From Cordylochernes scorpioides (lineage: Eukaryota > Arthropoda > Arachnida > Pseudoscorpiones > Chernetidae): a stretch of DNA of 64,000 bases. The translations under genes and the position numbers were made by a program. Position 1 is the stretch's first letter. Each line of letters begins with the position of its first letter. Shown here one piece after another: positions 1 through 10,354 of this stretch. The DNA is taken from contig CP092871.1 of the NCBI GenBank assembly GCA_030710605.1, positions 72,009,020-72,073,019 of the forward strand. Reading direction: 5' to 3'. The notes under the pieces are model-generated. The model made no database searches, was not told the origin of the DNA, and saw nothing but the letters and a program-made list of their open reading frames with translations.

Positions 1-916
1 CAATCATATATCATTTAAAGCCAAGATTTTACAGTCTTGAATATAATACTTGTATATTATCGTATCTTAACTTATTAGAAATATGACCTTTTGTCTTTAA
101 TACCAAATAAGATTTGAGAAAGTAAATTTCCGATCCTTATCTATGTCTAAAATTGATTAGTTTGTTTATATCAGTGTTTACCCATTCCCCGGCCCTCTAA
201 ATGTTTTTTTTAATCTTGAAGAGATGAACAGGATTCCTACATTAAATTCTTAGTTAGCTGGGATTGTACTCACAAACCTCTTGAGCCAGGATGTCCCGAT
301 GAATTCTAGGGTACCACAGTAGAGTAGAACCTCCCATAGAAGACCATCCAAGACCTGAATACCCTTGGTCTCTCGAAGCAATATTACAAGAGACGGGGAT
401 GAGTTTCTTTCATTTATAAACGATCTTACAAACTTTCAGGCAAGTCTCCCTTCTACGGGTACAATACATCAAAGAGGTACAAGGGGTAATTTTCACAGGT
501 GAACATTTTGAATAATAATATTCTTAAATATGAAATATTTATACATACTAATAAATATTTTATACGTTATATTTCTAATAAAATATTATACAAAGTATGT
601 TCCAAATAGGAGAGAGAGAAAGATATATGCAGATTTCAGTTAACCCTGTAGCTGGGTCTATATTGAAAGTCATTAGAATAATACTCTATTTGTAATACAA
701 ATATATTTTTGTGAAAAAATATATCGCATGAAAATATATTATTATGCAAAAAATGTTCAGCTATGCAAATATATAAAATTATTACAACTTTATACCTCTT
801 TGCTGTAATGAACTCTTTGGTGGTAATTTGCCCTAAAACTTGTACAACTAAACAGAAACTTTTCTCCCGTATTGTGATTGTTCTTTTATCAACGAATGGG
901 GGGATTACCATTGTTT

Positions 917-960
917 TAACTCCTGGTGTCTCCTGGAGGTAGTCTCTCACTGGAGGTTGG
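917..960 (+). repeat. Short dispersed repeat (CTCCTGGAGGTAGTCTCTC family)
   Basis: About 44 bases are shared with 57564-57604 (plus) and, inverted, with 39858-39900. The common core is CTCCTGGAGGTAGTCTCTC followed by a TGGAGGTT block. The three copies differ at several positions. I cannot assign it to a known family; it may be the end of a larger mobile element. Confidence 0.5.
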
Positions 961-1039
961 GTTATATTTGACCCATGTTTTATCTGAAAAACTCTGGCTT
1001 TTCTTCGGCCACGTATTAATCTTTCGCCTTTTACTCTGT

Positions 1040-1093
1040 AAACTGGCGAATTCTATATAGGACGAGAGGTCCTCAATAAAGGCTTTTTGTTTG
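1040..1093 (+). repeat. Probable non-LTR retrotransposon 3' tail
   Basis: The stretch ends in CAATAAAGGCTTTTTGTTTG, nearly the same end as the element at 14860-15302, where CTAAATAAAGGCTTTTTG is followed by five GTT units. Only the last part of the 3' UTR is recognisable, as expected for a 5'-truncated LINE copy. Confidence 0.4.
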
Positions 1094-2089
1094 TTTTATC
1101 TGAAAGATTGGTTGTTCAGAGAGGTGGATCAGATGGGTCGTTCATGGGAGGTACTGTACAAGCCGTCAAGACAAGGAGAGGCGGCTATTCTCTAACCCTA
1201 CCTAAAGTGTATCAACATGACTTATGGCTATAGGCTAAGAAACCACATCTGTAAATTGTTACGAGAAAATATCTGGAAGTTTCACTCCATGAAGATAACT
1301 TAGGTTACAAGATAAAGTGTATGCACCTCTTTATTTAAAAAACACATTGAGAAACATCTGCTCAATCTTCTCTGCGCGTATCCTGCTTGGTGTAACATGT
1401 CACAACATTTGGTACATTCCGATAAAAGCCAACAAATCCCGTGTCTTATTCGAATTTGTCAAAGCTGGTGTTGTGGTCCAGCTCCGCGTGATTTGACCCA
1501 TCAAACAGATTGTTTTAATGTACAGCTAGTAAAAGAAGTGTCTTTTCACACATGGAATACCATCTTCCTTTAAACTTGCAAAAAATACTATAGTTAGTAA
1601 CCTTTATCTATAAAATATATATATAGAGAGAGAAAGCTGAGAAGGCACAATTCCAAACTGCAGAGGTATTTTATTCTAAACAAGAAGGTTTTGATTGTGT
1701 TCAGTGCTATGTCTTGTGGGGAATCTTATCAATTGAGAAAAATGAAGCTTCATTTAGAGTTCTAAAGATATATCTGCTAAATGCTATCTGCTGAAATGGA
1801 TATTTGAGAAGAGAAAAAAGAGGTAAAATATAAATGTAAAAATAAATATATTTGTGGTCAGAAAGAGCGAACATCTGACAACAATTAGACTCATTTTAAT
1901 AGAAAATAATCCTTATCAGATAGTTGCTAGAAAATTAAGAGAGAGAGAGAGATAAGTTTGAATATTTTTTAACTTGATAGAAAGAAATAGGCAAAGTATT
2001 GAATCCTAGGCCAGGAGAGATGAAGAGTATTCAAAACTAAGTTCAATGTAAAAATTACCACTGGCATCAAGCTTGTTTTTAAGGCTCAA

Positions 2090-2880
2090 GAAGTTGATCA
2101 TGGCGCCACCATTGCTGCAAGATAGTGTCAATGATTCGGAAGTCGCACGTGGTGAAGTTTCAATAAAATTATCAAGGCTGCAAGATCTAGCAGGTTGAGG
2201 CCGCACCTTACAAAGAAGGCTAAAGGCATATACCAGTGCGGCACCACTACTGGAACATCTGAACGCTAAACAAGATTGGACAGATGGTGTCAAAAGCTGG
2301 AAGTTAAGAAGACTCAAGGAATTGATCATGGTGACACAAAAGTTATCCGGTTGTTTCGGAAGCTGGGAGTTGCGAATGATAAAGTATTTGGCCAGGTCAG
2401 CCTTTCGGCTGAAACATCTGTCCGGTGGTTTTAAATGTCCCATGTTGCGAATGCTCAAAGAATTAAACAGTACCACGATTGAGTTCTAGTCATCGGCTTT
2501 AGAGTCTGAACATCGCAAAGCTAAAGGGAATGATCAGGGCGGAATCACTGCTCTAACATTCTGTCTCGTTTTAGAGGCTGCACACTGCTAAAGCTCAAGA
2601 AATGAAATATGGAAGCACTATAGCTGCAATAAACTTTAGATAATATTTTATAGGCGCAGGTTGCGTGGAACAATGAATTAATCAAGGCAGCATCACGTCT
2701 ACATGATCTGGTGAGTGATTTTAAAGGTCGCACTTTGTGAAGTTGATCATAGTGGATTCATAACCGCAAAATTTGACGCTGATTTCAGAAGCTGCATGTT
2801 TTGAAGGCTCAAGGAATTGATCAGGGCGGCACCACCTTGAAAGTTCTGTCGGTGGTTTTAGAAGCCGCACATTGCAAAAT
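2090..2880 (+). pseudogene. Decayed leucine-rich-repeat-like relic
   Basis: Reading the plus strand, one frame gives recurrent blocks of the type LRxLKELI...LLEHLSGGF, for example LRRLKELIMVTQKLSGCF near 2313-2366, RLKHLSGGFKCPMLRMLKEL near 2398-2458 and AAPLLEHLN near 2240-2266. Leucine spacing and a period near 28 residues fit a leucine-rich-repeat protein of the F-box/LRR type. In-frame stops (near 2195 and 2488) and frame drift after about 2480 show that it is dead. Later repeats read GATCAGGGCGG and TCTGTCGGTGGTTTTAGA, the same DNA motifs in a drifting frame. No intact N-terminal domain is visible. It could be a dead tandem duplicate of a host gene or a piece carried by a transposon. The minus-strand open frame at 2006-2476 is its shadow. 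Confidence 0.45.
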
Positions 2881-2989
2881 GTACTAGATCAAATGGTAAA
2901 AATGAGAAAAAGACTTCTATCGATCGTGAAACTGAAGGTCAGTGATGCTCTGCGCCATCTATCATGTATAAATTATTCCTATCCAAGGT

Positions 2990-3085
2990 ACTCAACCTAT
3001 CAGAAAAAAAAAGTTCAAAGCGGGATTCGATCCTGAATTAAAGTTGTCGTGAATAGGCAGTAAATACCATTTAACCATCAATCCA
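2990..3085 (-). repeat. tRNA-derived SINE-like fragment
   Basis: On the minus strand a head reading GGTTAAATGGTATTTA is followed about 40 nt on by GGATCGAATCCCG, matching the pol III B-box pattern GGTTCRANNCC with small changes, and then a T-rich run. The same pattern (B-box, CCGC, T run, TCTGAT or TCTAATT) recurs at 18660-18760, 39530-39600, 51540-51620 and 57095-57160. Confidence 0.45.
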
Positions 3086-3087
3086 AA

Positions 3088-3295
3088 GGGGGGGGGGGGG
3101 GGGGGGAGTCCGACCACACCTTCCTGCGGTCCCCCCTGGACCCTTGGAATATTTGAACAAATTCTGCTTCGTTGCCAAGGTGACTAAACGTGGCAACGGC
3201 ACCCTTTTTACAATGAAGAGCAAAACATGACCGCAGCCTTACAGAAAATGACGTCTGAGGCTCTTCATTGGACACAACAACAACAACCAATCCAT
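3088..3295 (+). repeat. Poly-G run plus non-LTR-like 3' repeat (family D)
   Basis: A run of 19 G at 3088-3106 begins the element. It is followed by sequence shared with 30763-30984 (a block starting GTCCGACCACAC, a GGCAACGGCACCC block, and the pair CAATGAAGAGC ... GCTCTTCATTGG). It ends in an ACAACAACAACAACC tail at about 3276-3290. The CAA-type tail suggests a non-LTR retrotransposon 3' end. This copy lacks the internal coding-like block seen at 30870-30940. Confidence 0.5.
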
Positions 3296-5000
3296 GTGAA
3301 ATAACGGACAACTTTACCGAAAGTGTAGGTGTATATCAAATACAAGAATGACAGCTTCATATTTAAAAAAGGTTTTGTATTCCAATCAAACACTGCTGTT
3401 TTACTTAACAATACAAAATATTTAGGGGGTGTACACAACGAAAGCCGGGTAACATACATATTTACATAGTTCCTCTTATTGCAGTTTCTCCTGTGCACTA
3501 TTGCGTACAAAATTACCATCATACAAATATCATATACAGACATATATAGAAAAATTATAACATATACACACTGATTGTAAGACTCTTTTTTTCAAAACCG
3601 TTTTTTTTTTTCGTTTGCAAATATTTATTTTTTTATCATCATATATTTATAGCTCCTTTTTTTTATATATTCTTAAATATTATATTATTTTTATAGGTAT
3701 CTTTATTTTTATTCGTTATCAAAATGTATGTATATTTCATTATTCTTTTTTTATAATATATATATTTATTTTATTCTTTTTATAATATATAGTATAATAT
3801 TTTCGGTACATTTGATCAAGACTTTACAAAGTGTGGAGGGAGGGAAGAAATACATTTACAATACAATCAGGAGAACGCCAACATTTATTTACATATAGCC
3901 ATTGATTCTTCTGCTTCGATATGGCTTCTGGCATCGTTTGACAACAATTATATATATATAGAATGGGACAAGGGGTAAGTGAACATTGGCAGCAGAAATT
4001 ATGATCATTTCATCCGTTACATAACTTTGCTAAAAAACCATCACGCGACAAAAATGCCCTTTTTTATGATACACAAATAAACAAAATGACATATAAAAAT
4101 GATGTTTTTTTTTAAATGGGTATAATATGGAAATTGAAACACGATAATCATTCAATAAGATATATATTTTTGTAATAATAAAAAATATTTAATTTAATAT
4201 ATTTCAAAGATATATATAGCTTAAATCATAAGCCAAATATTTTTGTTCGAAAAAAAAAGGAAATTTCTAAAAATATAGAAATTTTAGAATTTAAAAATTA
4301 TTTTTTAATTTAAAGAAATATTATTTAATAAATAATATATAAAATTAATGAAAAAAAAGATATGTCAAATTCAAAACAGATATTTAATTTAAAACAATAC
4401 AATATATTTATACATATTATTAATTATTAAAATGTTTAAATAGAAAGATAAGTGTTTTTTAAATGCATTTGATTATTGTTGTGTGTGCATTTGTTCCTTT
4501 CTTTTATTTTATTTTACATAAACATTTATACAAGCAAAATAGTTAAAATAAAATGATTTAAAAATACATAAAAATAGAGTTTAAAATAATCTCATTGAAT
4601 GTTAGGTTTCAAATTCCAATGTAAAAAATAAATAGAGTAAAAAAAAAGATATATATAAAACGAATCAAAAGATTATTTTTAAAAAAGGCGGGAAAATTTG
4701 GCAAAGCAGACGAACTTTGTGCTTTGGTCGGTGCTAAGAGAGAGAGAGAGAGAGGGTAAAAACATCGCGTTATAGAAATCTGACATCTATATTTACATAT
4801 GTGACAAGGTTAAGCTCAAAACCTCTGGGCCATTATTCCGTCAAAAATACGACAAAAGTCTCCATTTTTTTTTTGCAAAAAAAAAAAAAAAACGAATTCA
4901 TCCCTAGATGAACAATGTCGGATGAACCTGAGACAGTGGGCAACAGTTGACTAAGGATATCACAAGGAGCTGTGGCGTTGTCACGCACACTTTGAAGTAT
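3296..5000 (-). other. Probable 3' UTR and downstream flank of Sema2a
   Basis: Sequence directly 3' of the Sema2a stop codon, very AT-rich, with GA runs at 4738-4754 and poly-A/poly-T tracts at 4864-4892. No other gene is visible. Several minus-strand AATAAA hexamers occur; the first after the stop is at 4503-4513. Where the transcript really ends cannot be decided from sequence. Confidence 0.4.
4503..4513 (-). terminator. Candidate polyadenylation signals, Sema2a
   Basis: Two overlapping AATAAA hexamers on the minus strand (4503-4508 and 4508-4513) are the first canonical signals about 490 nt after the stop codon. The sequence just beyond them on the transcript strand is CA-rich rather than GU-rich, so this is a weak call; further hexamers lie around 3650-3780. 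Confidence 0.25.
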
Positions 5001-5063
5001 CTACACCAGCGGGATGCTGCCGTGATATGAGACGTCATTCGGGTGGGAAGGACTTTGACATTT
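5001..5063 (-). CDS. Sema2a: Semaphorin-2A, terminal coding exon (E13)
   Basis: Twenty codons and a TAG stop complete the tail of the secreted semaphorin. The acceptor is a TG/TC-rich tract ending in CTACAG at 5070-5064, and the exon reads on in phase 0 from E12. The residues KCQSPSHPNDVSYHG then IPLV continue the conserved NKQA of E12; class-2 semaphorins as I know them have a cysteine shortly after this KQ motif and a short polar end, which fits. No membrane segment or GPI signal follows, in line with secretion. Alternative: E12 could read through its donor into a different short tail, so the exact C-terminus is less sure than the other exons. Confidence 0.75.
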   Translation of the reverse strand, partial: KCQSPSHPNDVSYHGSIPLV

Positions 5064-5259
5064 CTGTAGACACACACACACAGTTCTACACCTCGTATCT
5101 CCATTTTCCAAGTTTACATAAGACAAAAACAAGGCATTGCTATTATGGAATGGAGCGACGTCGTTGCTAACAAAGTGTTCAAAAGAAATGTACGCCAATT
5201 TTTTTTAAAGGTATGTAAATACATTTATGTACAACTAAATTTGACAATTATACCTCAAA

Positions 5260-5509
5260 TGTTTCTTTTTAACGAAAAATCGAAATTTATTTTAAGGGGA
5301 AATAACGATTATTTCTAATCTTAGGGATGAAGTATGATAGGATGAATTGTGAAGAGTAATAATAAACGGAAAAATTCCCATCCCTGGACACTTTATTTTC
5401 CGTCTATCATTACTCTTCACAAATAATTCTATCATACTTCATCCCTAAGGTTAGAAATAATCGTTATTTCTCCTTAAAATAAATTTCGATTTTTCGTTCA
5501 AAAGAAACA
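5260..5509. repeat. Foldback element with arms of about 110 bp
   Basis: The left arm starts TGTTTCTTTTTAACG and its reverse complement returns at the right end as CGTTCAAAAGAAACA. The arms stay paired inward through the AACGATTATTTCTAA block and the AGTATGATAG block, with few mismatches, to a centre near 5375-5390. No open frame is inside. Very likely a MITE or foldback transposon; I cannot name its superfamily. Confidence 0.75.
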
Positions 5510-5980
5510 CATGCGGGATAATTTTCAAATGTCGTTCTACAATCATTAGCCGCATTATATTGCATTATACATTTATGTATTACACATGTAGGTAGGGTTC
5601 ATTATACTTCCCATATATGTAACATAAAGTTACGGGAAGATGGTATTCATGTACCAAAAAAGACACCACTCCTTTTATAGTGAGAGATTTCACTTTAGGT
5701 ACAGGAATACTATCCTCAAGCAACTTTATCTTGTATATATGTAAATTTGCAAGAGCAGTCGAGGTTGAAGTGGTACGGAAATACACTGGAGTCAGGAAGG
5801 AGCAAGGATCTGTGAGGAGCCCAGCAAAGAGAGGAGAAAGTTCAGCAAATATGTCACAGTGACGGCCTTGAGGAATATGTCGCGTGTGTAGATATGGAAT
5901 GGAACGATACTGTGTAGGAAAGGATGGTGTGACATGATATGACAACACATTAAGTAGAGCTGCCATACATCCATATAATA

Positions 5981-6325
5981 CAAAGCAATAACACGCCATC
6001 TATATATAACAAATGAAAACATTAAGACGCGAATGTTTCTTTTCACAAATAAATCAAACTTATACTGTCCTTACTGCGATAAAACTTATGTCCATAGTTT
6101 TCATAAATACCATTTCTTAGATTCCACCCTTCAGTGCAGCATATATAAGCAGAATGATCCAATATAGTATTAGAGCTCTAAAAAAGCGGTCTGGTAGATT
6201 AAATAGAGGGTTCACCACTGATGAGCCAAGCCCTCCCAATATTTTTTATCGCAGAAAGGACAGTAGAAGTTTGATATATTTGTTAAAAGAAACATTCGTG
6301 TCTTAATGTCTTCATTTGTTGTAGA
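5981..6325 (+). mobile_element. Family H long-inverted-repeat element (core deleted)
   Basis: Ends are CAAAGCAATAACACGCCATC at the left and an inverted AACATTCGTGTCTTAATG arm at the right. Arms include the CTGTCCTTACTGCGAT / ATCGCAGAAAGGACAG pair. The centre has AGCGGTCTGGTAGATTAAAT and GTTCACCACTGATGAGCC, but the stretch with GGCGAAACCGCT that lies between them in other copies is missing. See the finding on the family H core. Confidence 0.7.
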
Positions 6326-6359
6326 CATCAACATATGAGGGTATGAAGGGAATACTCAC

Positions 6360-6469
6360 GGCCTGTTTGTTCTGCCAGGTCTTCATGGCAGTTTTGTATT
6401 TCTCGAACTCATGGCACCAATCTGAGTAGATCCTCTTGTAGTCGGCCTCGCTGGGCACGTTGCACGTCT
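6360..6469 (-). CDS. Sema2a: Semaphorin-2A exon E12 (post-Ig tail)
   Basis: Thirty-six full codons reading TCNVPSEADYKRIYS, DWCHEFEKYKTAMK and TWQNKQA. The segment with YSDWCHEFEKYK is, to my knowledge, a signature of invertebrate Sema2 proteins downstream of the Ig domain. The acceptor is GTGTGCGCAG and the donor GTGAGT; the exon takes one base from E11 (A+AG gives Lys) and ends in phase 0. Two cysteines (in TCN and DWC) probably form a disulphide in the extracellular tail; lysines make it basic. Confidence 0.93.
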
Positions 6470-6889
6470 CTGCGCACACACGGACATATATGTAAATATG
6501 TCATTTTACACACATAGGAAGGTAAATTTATAACTTAGACAAATACACCTCTGAGAGATTTTTAATACATCCTTTGATTCAAGATACATTTAAAAAATAG
6601 AACATTAGCTAGATCTTACCAATATTTTTATTATCGCAGTAAGGGCAGTAGTGTTTTGATTTAAAAAATAGCCGCGTTCTAAATAGTTTTAATATTTTCA
6701 AAGAACATATTCACAGCTTACACGATATTTGTAAAATATATTCCAAATTCTCTTTAATGCTTAATTATATATCTATGCTTTTTTTTTTCTAGTTTTCGGG
6801 AAAATTTCCTTTTTTTTTTTTAATCCAAAGAGTGCTTGTATATATAGAGAAATTCAGATTGCGTCTCGCATATTTATAAAAAGTTAAAA

Positions 6890-7222
6890 TTTACCAAATA
6901 TTTTAAAATTATAAAATAAAGGAATCAAAAGATTAAATAATGTTTGAAAAGTAACACAAAAAAAGTCAAATTTTACCAAATATTTTAAAATTATAAAATA
7001 AAGGAATCAAAAGATTAAATAATGTTTGAAAAATAACACAAAAAAAGTCAAATTTTACCAAATATTTTAAAATTATAAAATAAAGGAATCAAAAGATTAA
7101 ATAATGTTTGAAAAATAACACAAAAAAGTCAAATATTACCAAATATTTTAAAATTATAAAATAAAGGAATCGAAAGATTAAATAATGTTTGAAAAATAAC
7201 ACAAAAAAGTCAAATTTTACGT
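6890..7222. repeat. Tandem repeat, 81-82 bp unit, four copies
   Basis: The block beginning ACCAAATATTTTAAAATTAT recurs at 6893, 6975, 7057 and 7138, a spacing of 82, 82 and 81. Copies differ by only a few bases, so the array is young. Minus-strand frames inside it (7089-7355) are repeat translations without meaning. Confidence 0.85.
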
Positions 7223-7556
7223 TGATATCGGTTTGATAAAATAAGAAAAAAATCCCCTCAGAACATGAAACTGAAAGTTGCTGATGCATGCGCCACCTGT
7301 TGGAATAACTATCAACTAATCGTTGATTTTTAATTATTACAACTTCTAGGTCCACACATCAGGAGATGTCTTGAAGAGTGTTTGTCTTTTTACCAAACTG
7401 CATCTATCTATGATAGATATAGGAGTCTATGCTATCTTTAGGTCGCGACATCAAATGAGTAATTCCTACACCTAATAAAGATAAGATGGGAAGACCTGGT
7501 TTGTTAGTGGTGAATCTCCAGCTACAAAACCGCTACGGCGAGAGTTTGGGTTTATT

Positions 7557-8117
7557 ACACTTATATGGATAAAACTTAAGGAAGTTGTACCTTTTACCAT
7601 GTATATCGGGATTCAGATAATAACTCTGAAAGATATTACAGTGATCTTTATTGAAGACACACGAGATAGCCAATACACACTCATGGACAAAACTTAAGGA
7701 AGTTGTACCTTTTACCATGTATATCGGGATTTAGACAATAACTCTGAAATATATTACAGTGACCTTTATTGAAGACACACGAGATAACCAATATACACTC
7801 ATGGACAAAACTTAAGGAAGTTGTACCTTTTACCATGTATATCGGGATTTAGACAATAACTCTGAAATATATTACAGTGACCTTTATTGAAGACACACGA
7901 GATAACCAATATACACTCATGGCCAAAACTTAAGGAAGTTATACCTTTTACCATGTATATCGGGATTCAGACAATAACTCTGAAAGATATTACAGTGACC
8001 TTTATTGAAGACACACGAGATAACCAAGTGTGAACTAAATTGTCTCTGTCTCCTTCACAGAGAACGACCGGCAATATCAAAATATAAAACTTCCTTAAGC
8101 TTTGTCTATGAATGTAT
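7557..8117 (+). mobile_element. Tc1-like MITE with its 5' half in four tandem copies
   Basis: The left terminal repeat ACACTCATGGACAAAACTT and a right end with ACTTCCTTAAGCTTTGTC match the family at 15491-15670, 24831-25034, 27763-27988 and 51016-51223. Here the left half, ending in CACGAGATAACCAA, is repeated with starts at 7557, 7677, 7795 and 7913 (spacing 118-120), and only the last is followed by the right half. There is no transposase frame; TA-flanked ends and this terminal pattern suggest the Tc1/mariner superfamily. Confidence 0.75.
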
Positions 8118-8749
8118 TATCTGCGCATATGATATGGTTTATACTTTATGTTTAATAAAGTTGTGGAGATAGCTGCAAACATTATTTGCTGGTTAGCTTG
8201 GATCTTGTAGAGGAAGTAACATCCTACGCTGTTTGCCACCAAGACAACTAGCCAGTATCCCACACTTCCCTTGATAAAGACAGAGAAATATCTAAAACTA
8301 AGGTAAAACTTTAAATAGAATTTTGGGGGTTGATGGGTATATATTTTTCTTCTACAATGTGGAGATAGTCATTTTATTAATGTAGAAATTGAATAAAGTG
8401 ATTACAAAAAAATTGTTAGCAGATTTTTAGTAAAATTCACAAAATTTGTAATGACCTTAAATAATTCTCTTTTAATGAATCATAGAAATGAATATCAGCT
8501 CAATACTAAATTATATAGTATTAAGTATAGCTTAATACATTACATATATAATAAATTTCTTGAAGTACAAATTTTATACATGTATGAAACCCCAATGAGC
8601 GCAAAATCCTTCTCACTTTTAGACATGTATATGTAAACGAAAATTCCTGACAGTTCAATCGAGCATTTTAAAGATGCACCCTCTATCGGAATAAATATGA
8701 ACTAAACGTGGATACAATCTTATCTCCGAGTATACTGGCCGCCACGTAC

Positions 8750-9031
8750 TGGAGTCGATGGTGATGTTGAAGCTACAGAGAGTGTCCAGGCCCAGCTTGC
8801 AGGCGTACAGCCCGGCGTCCCTCTCCGTGGCGGCCATGAGCACCAGCCCGTGGTCGGCGGTGTGCAGGAACTTGTCGGCGACGTGGGGCACGGGCTGCTT
8901 GCCGCGGTCTCGGCTGTAGTGGAACCACCGCAGAGGCCCGAGTCCCAGCTCCTCAGGGTCCCACACCTGCTCCCCGCAGCTGAGGTGCACGCTCCGGCCC
9001 CAGAATACACGGACAGCCTTGCTCTTCAGAG
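8750..9031 (-). CDS. Sema2a: Semaphorin-2A exon E11 (Ig domain)
   Basis: Codes 94 residues that make one C2-type immunoglobulin domain. The first cysteine is in SVHLSCGEQVW, the core tryptophan in LRWFHYS, and the second cysteine in the standard DAGLYACKLG motif; NIT near the end is an N-glycosylation sequon. Acceptor CGTGCAG at 9038-9032 and donor GTACGT at 8749. The start was fixed by phase: E10 ends with T, and T+CT gives Ser, reading CDSSLKSKAVRVFWG. The donor is fixed the same way by E12. In semaphorins this domain follows PSI and supports binding to plexin or matrix. Codon use is very GC-rich. The long open frame starting at a Met at 9062 is intron read-through. Confidence 0.95.
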
Positions 9032-9719
9032 CTGCACGCACGGCCACATGGTGGAACAACATTCTTGGAAACGCTTTAAAAGAAGTACAGAATTGATGTA
9101 GAGTACAAAAAAGCTTTTGTAATGGAAAATACGATTATAATTAACGGCGAGAGAAATGTGGATATTCAAAAGAACAACATTCATACACTTTATTTCAGGG
9201 GAATCCATATTAGGATGTAGAATCAGCCCGATCTCTGCTCGGCTACCCTCTAGCTTAGGGCGTTGTCCGCCACACGGAGACGTCACTTAGGGCTCTCCCA
9301 GGAGATGAGTCACTGCAGTCTTATCGGCGTGTATGGCTTAGACGGGAATTCCAGATAAATTCAAGGTGAATTTGTAACTCTATTGATGCTGACTTTACCG
9401 ACATGCACATAACATACATAGCGTCCTTACATATCAATGCTATATAAGTTGAACAATTACAACAAAATAACACGCACACACGAGAGAAATATAGTAATTC
9501 CAATGCCAGTTGTAAGACTAGGGACTGTCTAGTTTCATCCACGGGTATAAAAGTCAAACCAGACCACATAGATTGACACTTGGAATCATCAGTTTCCATA
9601 CGGCCTTGTTCTACTTGGGTGGAAGAACCTTTAACTCCCCATTTATACGATTTAATGAAGAAATCCATCGTCAACCTGTCTCGTTATTTCGTGTTAATCG
9701 ATTTAATGGTGTTACTTAC
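9032..9719 (-). other. Sema2a intron between E10 and E11
   Basis: GT-AG intron of 688 nt. No mobile element is recognised. The frames at 9026-9286 and 9321-9674 (minus) and 9580-9765 (plus) overlap exon borders and show no domain. Confidence 0.7.
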
Positions 9720-9766
9720 AGCTGTCGCAGGGTCTTCTTGTAGCGTTGGTGATGTCTTGGAGTAGC
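9720..9766 (-). CDS. Sema2a: Semaphorin-2A exon E10 (PSI-Ig linker)
   Basis: A 47-nt micro-exon: one base completing Gly, 15 codons LLQDITNATRRPCDS, one base. Acceptor TGTCTGTCCAG, donor GTAAGT. It joins the PSI and Ig domains, carries an N-glycosylation sequon (NAT) and a cysteine. LLQD followed by a NAT or NET sequon is a conserved stretch of Sema2a as I recall the family. It is too short for ORF searching; phase agreement on both sides (2 in, 1 out) confirms it. Confidence 0.93.
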
Positions 9767-9953
9767 CTGGACAGACATCGACACTTAGCATCGAACATTT
9801 ACTGGAGCAATCGAAGCAGTTACATTTGGATATTCTGGGAATAAATATGATCCTTTAATTAAAGGATACAGCCATCTTGATCCGCTACCAAACATTTGGT
9901 GTACACTCTACATGCCATATTGAGGGCTAGAAGTCTGTGGTACTTATATATGA

Positions 9954-10354
9954 CTAGCCGAATGACCCGGGCAACGTCCGTGTTTTACCCGATTGAATGT
10001 TTTGATTCAAATACTATTTGTTACAATTATAAATTGGCGCCTTATATAAATGCATATGTTAGTTAATAACTATAGCCTATGTGCTTTATCTGTCTATGTA
10101 CTGTTGGCTTCCGTAGGCGTCTCTTACTGGGAAAAAGAAAGAGAGGATTCCATTTGGTTATTAACTAATATATGCATTTATTTAAGGAGCGACCCGCTCC
10201 AACACAATGGTTACAAAAACGAAAAAGCGAGTGGGGGGGCAAAGGTGGCGTGATCGTAGCCGACCAATAGGAGGGCGCCATTCCAAAAAAAAAAAAAAGC
10301 AAACGGTGACAGAGATGACTGATGAAGAATGACGCTCGTAACTGTATATAGAAT
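9954..10354 (-). mobile_element. Helitron-like non-autonomous element, copy 1
   Basis: On the minus strand the element ends in a GC hairpin followed by CATTCGGCTAG and then T, as Helitron 3' ends do (hairpin, then CTRR, then T). The other end reads TTCTATATACAGTTACGAGC. Inside is an imperfect inverted repeat, ATGCATATGTTAGTTAATAA against TTATTAACTAATATATGCAT. Copies 2 and 3 are 10894-11295 and 32985-33362. Helitron or Helentron remains an inference; no Rep/helicase is present. Confidence 0.6.

Larger units (their letters stand above)
1..2000. other. AT-rich flank without a gene, 3' of Sema2a
   Basis: I see no coding potential here; the only long reading frame (636-950, minus) is AT-rich and resembles no family I know. 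The stretch holds a short repeat at 917-960 shared with two other places in the window, and at about 1040-1093 a tail reading as an AATAAAGG-type end like those of the non-LTR elements elsewhere. Several GA runs occur (about 1620-1635 and 1940-1952). Transcripts of the semaphorin gene run leftwards into this flank only if polyadenylation is late. Confidence 0.6.
5064..6359 (-). other. Sema2a intron between E12 and E13
   Basis: GT-AG intron of 1296 nt. It contains a foldback element (5260-5509) and a full-length family H element with a deleted core (5981-6325), which ends only about 35 nt from the E12 donor. The open frames at 5580-5999 and 5680-5862 show no recognisable domain and I treat them as noise. 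Confidence 0.7.
6470..8749 (-). other. Sema2a intron between E11 and E12
   Basis: GT-AG intron of 2280 nt. It holds a family H fragment (about 6610-6700), an 82-bp tandem repeat (6890-7222), a fragment of the GGCATCTCC foldback family (about 7250-7345) and a Tc1-like MITE expanded by internal tandem duplication (7557-8117). The rest, 8118-8749, shows nothing I recognise. Confidence 0.7.

Noticed and set aside
3078-3311. 77-codon minus-strand frame ending in a Pro run
   Set aside because: It is the reverse of the poly-G tract and of the family D retroelement tail.
5580-5999. 139-codon minus-strand frame between E12 and E13 that might be an extra exon
   Set aside because: It shows no semaphorin motif, E12 joins E13 in phase without it, and part of it lies in a family H arm.
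9380-9720. Alternative 5' extension of exon E10 or a further linker exon
   Set aside because: No acceptor in phase and no conserved residues; the 47-nt exon already joins E9 and E11 exactly.
10050-10253. Open frame repeated almost unchanged at 10990-11196 and 33075-33266
   Set aside because: It is conserved because the three Helitron-like copies are young; it has no recognisable domain and lies within the element's AT-rich inverted repeat.
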